Shown here: in pieces, positions 53,994 to 62,399 of the stretch
How the letters are laid out: each line of letters opens with the position of its first letter
Numbering within the stretch: the first letter of the stretch is position 1
Notes under the pieces: generated by a model
What the model saw: only the letters and a program-made list of their open reading frames with translations
What the model was told of the DNA's origin: nothing
Databases searched by the model: none
Origin: Eshraghiella sp051880035
GTDB taxonomy: Bacteria; Bacillota; Clostridia; Lachnospirales; Lachnospiraceae
Assembly (NCBI GenBank): GCA_051880035.1
Contig: JBJENE010000003.1
Location: 112,479 to 176,478, forward strand
Reading direction: 5' to 3'
DNA length: 64,000 bases
Translations under genes and position numbers: made by a program

Positions 53994-54532
53994 TCTGTTA
54001 CCTCAATCAGGTTTTTAACCTGTACTTTAAAAACAATTCCGGCGCAATAATCCCCCGCTTCTGTGTTTTCCGTAACATTAAGCGGACTCATGGATACACT
54101 GCCCAATGTATTTACTGTGCTGTTTTCTCCGTCCGAAAACTGTCCGACCAGATAACCGTTTTCATTTATCCTGCCCATTCTGGTGGACAAAGTTGTCTCC
54201 AGGGTTGCTACCGGCTTACCATTTGGAACATTCTGTCTTTCAAGAACAACCACACCTTCACTGTTACATCCGGATGACACCGTTACCTCCACACTCTGGT
54301 CCGGTCTTAAATTCATATAATCAGCCCCTATTTGAAAAGAACTTTCTGTAGTCGAAGGAGCTATTACCGCAGGTATTGTAATTATAAAAGAGGTATTATC
54401 AACCGTGTATCTGACCGGCACCTCCACTGTTCCCCCATCTGTTGTAATTGTAATATCAGCCGCATAAACCGCTTTGCTCATTGAAAAAAATATAATTGTA
54501 CCCAGTACGAAAACCAAAACTTTTTTGAACAT
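53990..54532 (-). CDS. Secreted beta-rich protein, middle gene of the cassette
   Basis: 180 residues with signal peptide (FVLGTIIFFSMSKAVYA, mature near 25). The mature part is a beta-sandwich-like domain: TVEVPVRYTVDNTSFIITIPA, then GGCNSEGVVV and NTEAGDYCAGIVFKVQV at the end, a pattern seen in many small Firmicute surface proteins of WxL- or pilus-like type. No family recognised. It overlaps the BIG2 gene and is 2 bases from the next upstream gene, so the three are one unit. Confidence 0.72.
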   Translation of the reverse strand: MFKKVLVFVLGTIIFFSMSKAVYAADITITTDGGTVEVPVRYTVDNTSFIITIPAVIAPSTTESSFQIGADYMNLRPDQSVEVTVSSGCNSEGVVVLERQNVPNGKPVATLETTLSTRMGRINENGYLVGQFSDGENSTVNTLGSVSMSPLNVTENTEAGDYCAGIVFKVQVKNLIEVTD

Positions 54533-54534
54533 AT

Positions 54535-55239
54535 TTAAACCTCCCGCTTAACTGATAATTTAATTTCCTGAACCACGGAGTTAAATTCCGTGGTTTTATC
54601 AAGTGCAAATGCCCTTGCCATAATTTTTAGCCGGTAGCTTCCCGTAACCAGCCGGTCATAAAAATCAACCTCCGTCATACCGCCCGGAGAAAGCATATCC
54701 GTATCCGCCACATATTCATCTCCGACATATATTTCATACATCATAAGACATTGATTGGCTGCCGGATTATATAACTTCAGACTATGGTACTCATCATTCA
54801 TATATATATCCGAAAATCCCGGAACGCTTATATACAAATCCCTGAATTCATTTTCCTGTATATCGGGTATGACGGATTCCGGTTCGATTGTCTCAGCTAT
54901 GGTAATTATATCATCCGGATAATCTTTCTCTGTCGCACTCCGTTCCAGAGCTGACGGCATTATGCTGTATAACAAAATCCCGATTAAAACTACAGTAATA
55001 GGAATGATAAAAACAAACCACCGAAACCTTATTACCGCCGCATACTGCTCCGGTCCGATAATTCTTCCGCCTTTTATTTTGGACAGCCTTTTTGCAGCCA
55101 GACATCCGGCATCTTTATAACCATTGCATTTTCTTATTTTTTTGAAACGGACAAATCCTGTTACACATTCGTCCCCGATTGTCTTTACAAGGCTTTCCAG
55201 TGTACGCAGGGAAATATCCTTTTTTCCTTTGCTGCCTAT
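54535..55239 (-). CDS. Membrane-anchored protein, first gene of the cassette, non-canonical start
   Basis: About 234 residues. Reading upstream of the first ATG (54975) gives a basic, protein-like region with Cys residues and a membrane helix (FRWFVFIIPITVVLIGILL), so the frame starts much earlier. There is no ATG, GTG or TTG before the helix. An AGGAGG at 55249-55254 lies 9 bases before ATA 55239, which I take as tentative start; CTG further in is the other option. The extracellular part has LKLYNPAANQCLMMYEIYV and a beta pattern. The gap could hide a sequence error. Confidence 0.55.
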   Translation of the reverse strand: MGSKGKKDISLRTLESLVKTIGDECVTGFVRFKKIRKCNGYKDAGCLAAKRLSKIKGGRIIGPEQYAAVIRFRWFVFIIPITVVLIGILLYSIMPSALERSATEKDYPDDIITIAETIEPESVIPDIQENEFRDLYISVPGFSDIYMNDEYHSLKLYNPAANQCLMMYEIYVGDEYVADTDMLSPGGMTEVDFYDRLVTGSYRLKIMARAFALDKTTEFNSVVQEIKLSVKREV

Positions 55240-55340
55240 TAATGAACACCTCCTGAAAATAAACTTTAAAATAATTCTGTGAATAATCCGAAACGGTATC
55301 GATACTTATAGAATGCGGGGAGTCCCGCCTTTTTCGAATG

Positions 55341-55388
55341 TAAAAATAAAATAACGCCAAATCTCCGGTAAGTCAAGGGATTTGACGC
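55341..55388 (-). terminator. Terminator after rsmI
   Basis: Minus-strand GCGTCAAATC and GATTTGGCGT pair (wobbles included) across 15 bases, followed by T-rich TATTTTATTTTT. Also serves as boundary to the cassette. Confidence 0.6.
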
Positions 55389-55425
55389 AATTTATTTTTT
55401 ATTAATTTGTTTAAGAAAATTTAAT

Positions 55426-56280
55426 CTATTTCAGTGTCATATTATAGATTTCTCTTTTGGGAATCCCTCTGTCTTTGGCTGCCAGCTTCATTGCCTCTTT
55501 TTTATCAATTCCCTGATTCATATAATATTCCATATGCTCCTCAACCGTAAGTGAAAGCCAAAAAGCTTTTGATTTATCCTCAAGTACCTTAGGATCCAGA
55601 CCTTCAATTACAAGCACATATTCTCCCTTAGGCTCATTGCTTCCGTAATACTCAAATGCCCCCTTAATATCGGATCTGAACACTGTCTCATGTTTTTTGG
55701 TAAGTTCTTTACAAACCGCAATTTTTCTATCCATACCAAGCCTGTTTCCAAGCTCATCCAGTGTCTTTAAAAGGCGGTGCGGAGCTTCATATATGATAAT
55801 AGTTCTTGTTTCATGCTCCAGCTCCTTTAAAACGGCCTCTTTTTCCTTTTTGTCTGACGGAAGAAATGCCTCAAAAACAAATCTTCTCGTAGGAAGTCCG
55901 GAAATAATCAAGGCATTAATACATGCTGCCGGACCGGGAATGGAAATAACTTCAATCCCTGCTGCCACTGCCTGTTTTACCAGCTCTTCACCCGGGTCTG
56001 AAATACCCGGTGTTCCTGCATCCGTAATTAATGCCACAGTCTGTCCGCTTAGCATTTTATTTACCAGAATCTCTGCTTTTTCTATTTTGTTATATTCATG
56101 ATAGCTGGTCATAGGTGTCTTGATTTCAAAATGGTTCAGCAGCTTTATGCTGTTTCTTGTATCCTCTGCCGCAATACAGTCTGCTTCTTTCATTATCCTT
56201 ATGGCTCTTACCGGCATATCTTCCAGATTCCCGATAGGTGTTGCACACAAATACAAAATTCCTTTTTGGGATTTTTCCAT
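55426..56280 (-). CDS. rsmI: 16S rRNA (cytidine1402-2'-O)-methyltransferase
   Basis: 284 residues, tetrapyrrole-methylase fold. Start GILYLCATPIGNLEDMPVRAI, then AAEDTRNSIKLLNHF, SYHEYN, ITDAGTPGISDPGEELV and GPAACINALIISGLPTRRF, all diagnostic for RsmI. C-terminal helices complete the fold. Last of the yaaO-to-rsmI unit; start overlaps the upstream stop by one base. Confidence 0.96.
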   Translation of the reverse strand: MEKSQKGILYLCATPIGNLEDMPVRAIRIMKEADCIAAEDTRNSIKLLNHFEIKTPMTSYHEYNKIEKAEILVNKMLSGQTVALITDAGTPGISDPGEELVKQAVAAGIEVISIPGPAACINALIISGLPTRRFVFEAFLPSDKKEKEAVLKELEHETRTIIIYEAPHRLLKTLDELGNRLGMDRKIAVCKELTKKHETVFRSDIKGAFEYYGSNEPKGEYVLVIEGLDPKVLEDKSKAFWLSLTVEEHMEYYMNQGIDKKEAMKLAAKDRGIPKREIYNMTLK

Positions 56281-57029
56281 TACAGCACCTCCTGCTCCGT
56301 ATATAAATCAATTACTTCTTCTGAATAGACTCCCTGACTGCTATAGATAACAAGCGGCTTCTCTACGGTAAGCTGTGGTCTTCCGCCTCTTACCCCTTCA
56401 ATAAGAACCATATTTGCTTCACTTTCCAAAAAAGGATGCACCATTCTCATTTTTTTCGGCTCGATATGATATTTTCTCATTTCTTCAAAAATTTCCGGAA
56501 GACGGCTCGGTCTGTGTACCATATAAAATCTTCCTCCCGGTTTTAAAACCTTTGCGGCTTCCCGCACAACGTCATCAAGTGTACAAAGAATTTCATGCCT
56601 TGCAATGGCTTTATGACTGTCCGGATTGGTAAGTCCGTGGTTCTCATTCATGTACGGAGGATTGGTGGTAACAACATCAAAAGAAGCCCCGCCGAAAATT
56701 TTGGAGGCTTCCTTAATGTCACCCTGCACGATTTCCACATCATCTTCAATCTTATTATAGGCTACACTTCTTTGTGCCATATCTACATTTATTTCCTGTA
56801 TTTCAAGACCGGTAAAATGTCTGCCGGCAGTTCTTCCTTTCAATAAGATAGGAATGACGCCGTTACCGGTTCCCAGATCAAGAACACTCTCACCGGGCTG
56901 TATTCTGGCAAATCCGCATAAAAGAACGGCATCCATGCCAAAACAGAATATCTTTGTATTCTGAATCAGTTTGTATCCCTTTCTTTGAAGATTGTCCAGT
57001 CTTTCATCTTGTTTTAACTCAATTGTCAT
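56280..57029 (-). CDS. TrmN6/YabB-like SAM methyltransferase
   Basis: 249 residues. N-terminal FGMDAVLLCGFARIQPGESVLDLGTGNGVIPILL is the SAM-binding motif and TTNPPYM the NPPY catalytic motif of adenine-N6 methylases; the family methylates A37 of tRNA-Val in E. coli, and the target here is inferred. The frame extends to 57182 with shadow sequence, but ATG 57029 overlaps the ricT stop and begins the conserved part. YabB synteny supports the call. Confidence 0.85.
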   Translation of the reverse strand: MTIELKQDERLDNLQRKGYKLIQNTKIFCFGMDAVLLCGFARIQPGESVLDLGTGNGVIPILLKGRTAGRHFTGLEIQEINVDMAQRSVAYNKIEDDVEIVQGDIKEASKIFGGASFDVVTTNPPYMNENHGLTNPDSHKAIARHEILCTLDDVVREAAKVLKPGGRFYMVHRPSRLPEIFEEMRKYHIEPKKMRMVHPFLESEANMVLIEGVRGGRPQLTVEKPLVIYSSQGVYSEEVIDLYTEQEVL

Positions 57030-57936
57030 CCAGTTTAGACATTCCTTCCTTGCGCTCCAGTTCCTCCAATGCCCGAACTTCAGCATCGGAAATATCATCT
57101 TTGAAGCTGTGTCGTTTCTTTTTCGGTTTAAACTTAAGCTCTGAAACCTTATAATCCTTAATATCTTTCTCGTCTTTATCAATATTGATTATAACCCTTA
57201 CAAGCTGTCTGAGTACATTTACACTATGTACTTCCCCGGAAAATCCGTCTACTGTAGTAACTTTGTCTCCCACCTCAGGAAGCTTGCTGTTAAGATATTC
57301 ATAAGTTTCTTCTTCATTTTTAAGACAGCACATGAGTCTGCCGCACACACCGGAAATTTTGGTAGGATTCAAAGACAGATTCTGTTCCTTTGCCATTTTG
57401 ATTGAAACAGGGGCAAACTCCGAAAGATATGATTTACAGCACAATTCTCTTCCGCAGATTCCCAGGCCTCCCAGAATCTTAGTCTCGTCCCTTACACCAA
57501 TCTGGCGCAGTTCTATCCTTGTACGGAATACCGCTGCAAGGTCCTTAACAAGCTCTCTGAAGTCTATCCTTCCGTCTGCTGTAAAATAAAACAATACTTT
57601 GTTATTGTCAAAAGTATATTCCGCATCGATTAATTTCATCTCAAGACCATGCTTTTTAATCTTCTCAAGACAGATATTAAATGCCTCTTTCTCTTTGGCA
57701 CGGTTCTGGATTTCCCTTTCGTCATCTTCTTTTGTTGCAATTCTGATAACTTCTTTAAGAGGAAGAACAACCTTTTCCTCCTCGATTTCCCTGATACCGA
57801 GAACAACACTTCCGTACTCTACACCTCTTGCAGTTTCAACGATAACATGCTGTCCTTTTTCAATATTAAGATTTAACGGGTCAAAATAATATACCTTTCC
57901 CGCCTGTCTGAATCTTACGCCTATTACTTTTATCAT
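57019..57936 (-). CDS. ricT: RicT/YaaT, PSP1-domain Y-complex protein
   Basis: 305 residues. PSP1 domain (about 55-230) with the iron-sulfur Cys clusters CGRELCC and CGRLMCC. In Bacillus the Y-complex (RicA-F-T) promotes mRNA processing and sporulation entry. The basic tail (FKPKKKRHSFKDD) is typical. Partners RicA and RicF are not seen here. Start ATG 57936 with AAGGAG. Translation overlaps trmN6 by 11 bases. Confidence 0.93.
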   Translation of the reverse strand: MIKVIGVRFRQAGKVYYFDPLNLNIEKGQHVIVETARGVEYGSVVLGIREIEEEKVVLPLKEVIRIATKEDDEREIQNRAKEKEAFNICLEKIKKHGLEMKLIDAEYTFDNNKVLFYFTADGRIDFRELVKDLAAVFRTRIELRQIGVRDETKILGGLGICGRELCCKSYLSEFAPVSIKMAKEQNLSLNPTKISGVCGRLMCCLKNEEETYEYLNSKLPEVGDKVTTVDGFSGEVHSVNVLRQLVRVIINIDKDEKDIKDYKVSELKFKPKKKRHSFKDDISDAEVRALEELERKEGMSKLDDN

Positions 57937-57937
57937 T

Positions 57938-58927
57938 TTAATTCTCCTTAATATTCAATAACATTAATTCTATTGCCAAGTCAAAATTTACATTCGCTCT
58001 AAGCCTTGTTTTGGCAATTTCACAACCATCAAGAATATTCTCCAGACCTTCATAAGAACTTTTACTTGCCTGCTTTCTGATGGCATTGATTTCATCCGAA
58101 AAAATAAGATTATTGGGGTCCCTGGTTACTTTGAAGAGGAGTACATCCCTATACCACATTTCAAGAATGTCTATATAATCATTAATGTTTATTTTAAATT
58201 CGGAAACCCGCTTTACGGCATCAAGTAAATCCGGAATATCATAAGTATATATATTCTTTACAAGATTTATTGCTTCATCTTTAATCTTTCCGAATTCATC
58301 AAAGCTTACAAGCTTGACTGCCCTGCCGATTCTTCCCTGGGCAAACGATGCACAGACTTTCGCCTCATATTCCGGTATCTTATAGTTGCTGATAAGATAT
58401 TCCATAATGGTACTTTCCCTTAATGGTTTAAGGTTAAAAATTATGCATCTTGAAATAATTGTCGGCAGAAAAATTTCCACATTATTTGTAAGAAAAATAA
58501 TAACACTGTATTCAGGCGGCTCCTCAATTGTCTTAAGAATGGCGTTCTGGGCCTGAGGGGTCATTTTCTCCGCCTCATCAATGATATAAACCTTATATCT
58601 GCCGTTATAAGGTTTTATTTGTATATCCTCCACAAGAGCTGTTCTTACATCATCCACACCGATACTTGCCGGCTTTTCATGTTTTACATATATACAATCG
58701 GGATTATTCCCGCTTTCAAGCTGCTTGCAAAAATGACATTCCCCACAGCCCTCTTCCCCGCCTTTTTCACACAGAAGGGCCTGCGCAAAAGCTTTTGCAA
58801 TCATATTTTTGCCTGAACCGTCTTCACCGTTGAGAATGTAGGCATGACTGACTTTGTCCATTTTAACGGCATTTTTAAGCTGGTCTGTTATATTTTCATG
58901 ACCAAGAATTTTACTGTACAAGGACAT
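57938..58927 (-). CDS. holB: DNA polymerase III delta' subunit
   Basis: 329 residues. AAA+ clamp-loader subunit. Walker A GEDGSGKNM, zinc module with CGECHFC and NPDC, Walker B YIIDEAEKM and SRC sensor (IISRCIIF). ATG 58927 has GGAGG eight bases upstream, so I chose it over the one two codons earlier. In the same order as Bacillus yaaR-holB-yaaT. Confidence 0.93.
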   Translation of the reverse strand: MSLYSKILGHENITDQLKNAVKMDKVSHAYILNGEDGSGKNMIAKAFAQALLCEKGGEEGCGECHFCKQLESGNNPDCIYVKHEKPASIGVDDVRTALVEDIQIKPYNGRYKVYIIDEAEKMTPQAQNAILKTIEEPPEYSVIIFLTNNVEIFLPTIISRCIIFNLKPLRESTIMEYLISNYKIPEYEAKVCASFAQGRIGRAVKLVSFDEFGKIKDEAINLVKNIYTYDIPDLLDAVKRVSEFKININDYIDILEMWYRDVLLFKVTRDPNNLIFSDEINAIRKQASKSSYEGLENILDGCEIAKTRLRANVNFDLAIELMLLNIKEN

Positions 58928-58949
58928 ATCCACATCCTCCTTCCCAATA

Positions 58950-59390
58950 TTATGTAATAATATCCAAAAGCAATCCTCTTATTTCCCCTACTTTGTTAAG
59001 AACCGTAAGATTATCTTTCTCTTCCTTGACAAGCTCTTTCGCGAGATCATCAAGATTTTTATCCACCAATCTCACAATTCCGTAAACTCTGTGCCGTCCC
59101 CTGCGGTCCAAAAAATTTTCTCTTGAAAACTCATGGGAGCGGTTCACGATTTCATTCATAAAATCTTTTACCAGCGAACGATATTTTTTCATATCGCTTA
59201 TATCCATATGCTTTGCAATCTTTTCTCCCTGGGTAGTAATTTCATCCATAAGGGAGCTTAATTTTTCCTGCAGATCCTTTTCTTCAATATTGCTTACAAG
59301 CATAAATTTAAAAGTATTATCTTTTTCATTGGCGGCAGACTTAATTTCTATAGGTGCCGATCCTGTTATATCATTAACCTTAATGGACAT
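58950..59390 (-). CDS. YaaR/DUF327 family protein
   Basis: 146 residues, soluble, largely helical: LQEKLSSLMDEITTQGEKIAK, MKKYRSLVKDFMNEIV and FSRENFLDRRGRHRVYGIVRLVD. DUF327 members have no assigned function and lie next to holB in Firmicutes, as here. ATG 59390 follows AAGGAGGAG. 23 bases before holB. Confidence 0.9.
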   Translation of the reverse strand: MSIKVNDITGSAPIEIKSAANEKDNTFKFMLVSNIEEKDLQEKLSSLMDEITTQGEKIAKHMDISDMKKYRSLVKDFMNEIVNRSHEFSRENFLDRRGRHRVYGIVRLVDKNLDDLAKELVKEEKDNLTVLNKVGEIRGLLLDIIT

Positions 59391-59445
59391 ATCTGCTCCT
59401 CCTTATGAATCCGATTTATATAATACCACATTTATGTCAATATGC

Positions 59446-60039
59446 CTAGTTCTGCAATTTGGTAATATCACCTGTAATTTCTTTTACACAGTCCTCAAGT
59501 ATAATATTACGATACCTTTTGGTTATTCCTGCCTCAATAAGCTTGTCCTCCGAAAAATCTTCCTCATCGGCAAGATACCGGCGACACATTTCCGCATACT
59601 TTGGAATTTCCTGTCTTTCCTCTCTTTCCAAAGCTCTGCGGATTCTAATCCCGTCGTCTATTTCAATATATATCGGATAAACTTTATCTTTTCCGTAGTA
59701 TCCGGCAAATTTTTCATATGCCTCAAGCGTTCCGATAATAAGGTAATTTTCATTGCCTGACATATCAATCTGCCCGTCATCCGCAGTAAAATATTTCCAT
59801 ATTCCGTATACTGTGCTGTATTCCCTTAATTCTATTATTTTTCCGTTTTTTTCGAATTCCTTAACCCGGCTTTCATCCGTAAAAAAATATTCTTTTCCTT
59901 CGGTCTCTCCCTTGCGCATCGGTCTGGTGGTATACATTACCACAGTCTTGAGCCCAAGCTCTTTATTCCTGCAAAGTTCGGAAAAAACCGTATCTTTTCC
60001 GGATGAACTTTTTCCCATAATAACAAAAATTCTGGACAT
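59446..60039 (-). CDS. Guanylate kinase-like protein
   Basis: 197 residues. P-loop GKSSSGKDT (9-17) and TTRPMRKGETEGKEYFF, which matches the guanylate kinase fold; the GMP-contact region is rearranged compared with true Gmk. Nucleotide kinase activity on GMP is only presumed. It occupies the slot held by tmk in the Bacillus yaaO-tmk-yaaQ-yaaR cluster. Overlaps yaaO's stop by one base. A separate gmk could exist elsewhere. Confidence 0.82.
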   Translation of the reverse strand: MSRIFVIMGKSSSGKDTVFSELCRNKELGLKTVVMYTTRPMRKGETEGKEYFFTDESRVKEFEKNGKIIELREYSTVYGIWKYFTADDGQIDMSGNENYLIIGTLEAYEKFAGYYGKDKVYPIYIEIDDGIRIRRALEREERQEIPKYAEMCRRYLADEEDFSEDKLIEAGITKRYRNIILEDCVKEITGDITKLQN

Positions 60040-61457
60040 TATTTCTCTCCTATAACAGAAATTTTTCCGGATTCGTCCGTCCCATGAATCTCAATATCTG
60101 CATCACGGTACCTTATAATTGTCTCTATCAGTGACGCATTAATTCGTTCTCCGGGAACCACCCATGGTATTCCCGGCGGGTAAATGTATAATGGTTCGGC
60201 GGCAATAAGCCCTTCCGACTCCTCAAGCAAAACCTTGTATTTGCTGCATTTTTCCGCTTCTCCCGGTGTCATTACTTTTTCCATCAGGGGCTCCTGCTCA
60301 AAGGATTTCTTCCCGGCAGGTTTTAACTTTTTATCTATCTCATTAAGGGCTGCAAAAAGTCTGTCAAATCCCTCTTCATCATCACAACATGAGGTCAGGG
60401 CAATTGCATATTCCTTTGAAGCCATCTCAAGCTCTATCTTATATTTATCCAGAAGAATCTGCTTCAATTCCCTGCCGGAAATGTCCGCCCTGTCGGTACA
60501 AATAACAATTTTACCAAAGTCTGTGGCATAATTTCCGTATACGCCCCGGCTTACAGCCTTTTCATCAGGTTCGTATAGGTATAAATTGGATAATTCTTTG
60601 CACCGTTTTCTAAACCCGTTAACAAGTACGCCATATGCCTCAAATTCAGTTTTTCCTTTATTTTCAATATAATCAAGGCACAGTTCCATAGAAGCCATAA
60701 GAATATATGACGGACTGCTGCTTACATATATATCAGTATATTTTTTAACTTTGGCAAAATCTACCAGACTGCTATTAATACATAATAATGCCGTCTGTGT
60801 AAGCGCCGGAAGTGTCTTATGTAAACTCATTATTACAATGTCTGCACCAAGCTCAATTGGATTTTCCGGAAAAAAATCATGCATTCCGAAATGCGCACCA
60901 TGGGCACAGTCAACAATTAACGGTACTCCGAATCCGTGGGCAATTAAAGCAATTTCTTTAATATCCGAAACAACTCCTTCGTAAGTCGGTGAAGTGACAT
61001 AAACAGCCTTAATGTCCCTGTTTTCTTTAAGTGCTTTTTCCACATCAAACGGAGAAACGGGTAAAGTTATCCCGGTTTTTTTATCATATTGTGGATAAAT
61101 ATATTCCGCATTAATTTCTCTGAGGAAAACTCCGTTATATGCCGATTTATGACTGTTTCTTGTCATGAGAATTTTCTCTCCGGGCATAACGGTTGCGGAA
61201 ATTGCTGACAAAACCCCTGCGGTACTTCCGTTTGGAAGCAAAATTGCAGTTTGGGCCCTGTAAAATTTTGCAAACCGTTCCTCTAATTCCTTAATGATTC
61301 CTTCCGGACAATGCAAATCATCAAATCCGGTTATCTCTGTTATATCATATTTGTAGGCATTAATATCCCACTCAAGCTTTCTTTTATGCCCGGGCATATG
61401 AAAAGGATAAATATCCGAATTTCCGTTTTGTTTTAATTTTTCAGTAAGTATGCCCAT
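60039..61457 (-). CDS. YaaO-like Orn/Lys/Arg decarboxylase-family PLP enzyme
   Basis: 472 residues, shorter than classic inducible decarboxylases because the N-terminal wing domain is missing. MPGHKRKLEWD, LLPNGSTAGVLSA, VDCAHGAHFG and the PLP Lys in SLHKTLPALTQTALL define the family. Substrate unknown (arginine or lysine in relatives). C-terminal domain about 380-472. ATG 61457 follows TAGGAG. Confidence 0.9.
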   Translation of the reverse strand: MGILTEKLKQNGNSDIYPFHMPGHKRKLEWDINAYKYDITEITGFDDLHCPEGIIKELEERFAKFYRAQTAILLPNGSTAGVLSAISATVMPGEKILMTRNSHKSAYNGVFLREINAEYIYPQYDKKTGITLPVSPFDVEKALKENRDIKAVYVTSPTYEGVVSDIKEIALIAHGFGVPLIVDCAHGAHFGMHDFFPENPIELGADIVIMSLHKTLPALTQTALLCINSSLVDFAKVKKYTDIYVSSSPSYILMASMELCLDYIENKGKTEFEAYGVLVNGFRKRCKELSNLYLYEPDEKAVSRGVYGNYATDFGKIVICTDRADISGRELKQILLDKYKIELEMASKEYAIALTSCCDDEEGFDRLFAALNEIDKKLKPAGKKSFEQEPLMEKVMTPGEAEKCSKYKVLLEESEGLIAAEPLYIYPPGIPWVVPGERINASLIETIIRYRDADIEIHGTDESGKISVIGEK

Positions 61458-61465
61458 TTTTACTC

Positions 61466-62386
61466 CTAGCTGTACTTATCAATAAGACTGTTAATCTGGT
61501 CCATATGCGTCTGTACGCTGTCTTCCAGTTTTTTCTTTCTATGGAAAAAAATTATCTTATTATAATCTCTTGCCTCTGCCGCCTCATACTCTGCCCTGGC
61601 TTCAGGCTCCTTTAAATCTCTGTCGGAAAATTCCAATGTCCGCATTCCGTCAAGATAACCCAGTTCCATCCTGACTTTGGCGCCTTCTTTTGAAAAATCC
61701 AGTGTACCGTCCCAAAAATCTCCGATACTGTTAGATGGCTTAATAAAAATGAATTCTGCATCAGGATATTTTTCATAAGGAATCTTCGTTCCGACAGATA
61801 AACCCACCACAATAAAATGTCTGATTCCATCCACGTACAACGGTTCAATGGGAAGATTATCCCGGATGCCTCCGTCCCGGTACATTTTATTTTCAATTTG
61901 TACCGGCTCATACACCAGGGGGAGTGCCGAAGATGCCAAAAGGATATTTTTAATTTCTTCTGAGGTTCTGTAATTCAGGGAAAAATATTTTATCTTTCCT
62001 TTACCCATGCCGTATTCATCATATTCGGTAGCAGACACCATCAGTCTTCGCTCACTTTTTCTGATTATTTCCAAATCAACATAATTATCAAGAATATTCA
62101 GTAATCCTTCTCTTGAAACAAGCCCTTCCTTAAAATCTATCATTTCCGGAGATATTTCCAGAAACTGTTCATAAGAAATTCCGCTCCATACACTTTCCGC
62201 CATCTTTATGTCATTACACTCAAAAAGAACCAGATTCAGAGCCCCGACACTGGCGCCTGAAACCGCAGTAATATAGTTATCCAATCCTTTCTCAAAAAGT
62301 GCACGGAACACACCTATCTGGTATGCTCCTTTTCCTCCTCCGCCTGCCAGCACAAGGCCCCAGTTATTCTGCGAAAAATCCTTCAA
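61466..62386 (-). CDS. Patatin-like phospholipase family protein
   Basis: 306 residues. Glycine loop GGGGKGAYQIG, nucleophile elbow GASVG with Ser near 46 and DGG (about 168-170, MYRDGGIRDNLP), the catalytic Asp. Probably a serine lipid acyl hydrolase in the cytoplasm or at the membrane; substrate unknown. TTG start 62386 with GAGGTG. Just 8 bases from yaaO. Confidence 0.9.
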   Translation of the reverse strand: MKDFSQNNWGLVLAGGGGKGAYQIGVFRALFEKGLDNYITAVSGASVGALNLVLFECNDIKMAESVWSGISYEQFLEISPEMIDFKEGLVSREGLLNILDNYVDLEIIRKSERRLMVSATEYDEYGMGKGKIKYFSLNYRTSEEIKNILLASSALPLVYEPVQIENKMYRDGGIRDNLPIEPLYVDGIRHFIVVGLSVGTKIPYEKYPDAEFIFIKPSNSIGDFWDGTLDFSKEGAKVRMELGYLDGMRTLEFSDRDLKEPEARAEYEAAEARDYNKIIFFHRKKKLEDSVQTHMDQINSLIDKYS

Positions 62387-62399
62387 TATTACACCTCTT

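Noticed and set aside
55314..55328. GCGGGGAGTCCCGC hairpin as a plus-strand terminator
   Set aside because: No plus-strand gene ends there. It may be incidental or part of the cassette leader.
54911..55360. Two minus-strand open frames of 64 and 81 residues upstream of the cassette
   Set aside because: They overlap the N-terminal part of the first cassette gene in other frames; composition and lack of a ribosome site mark them as shadows.
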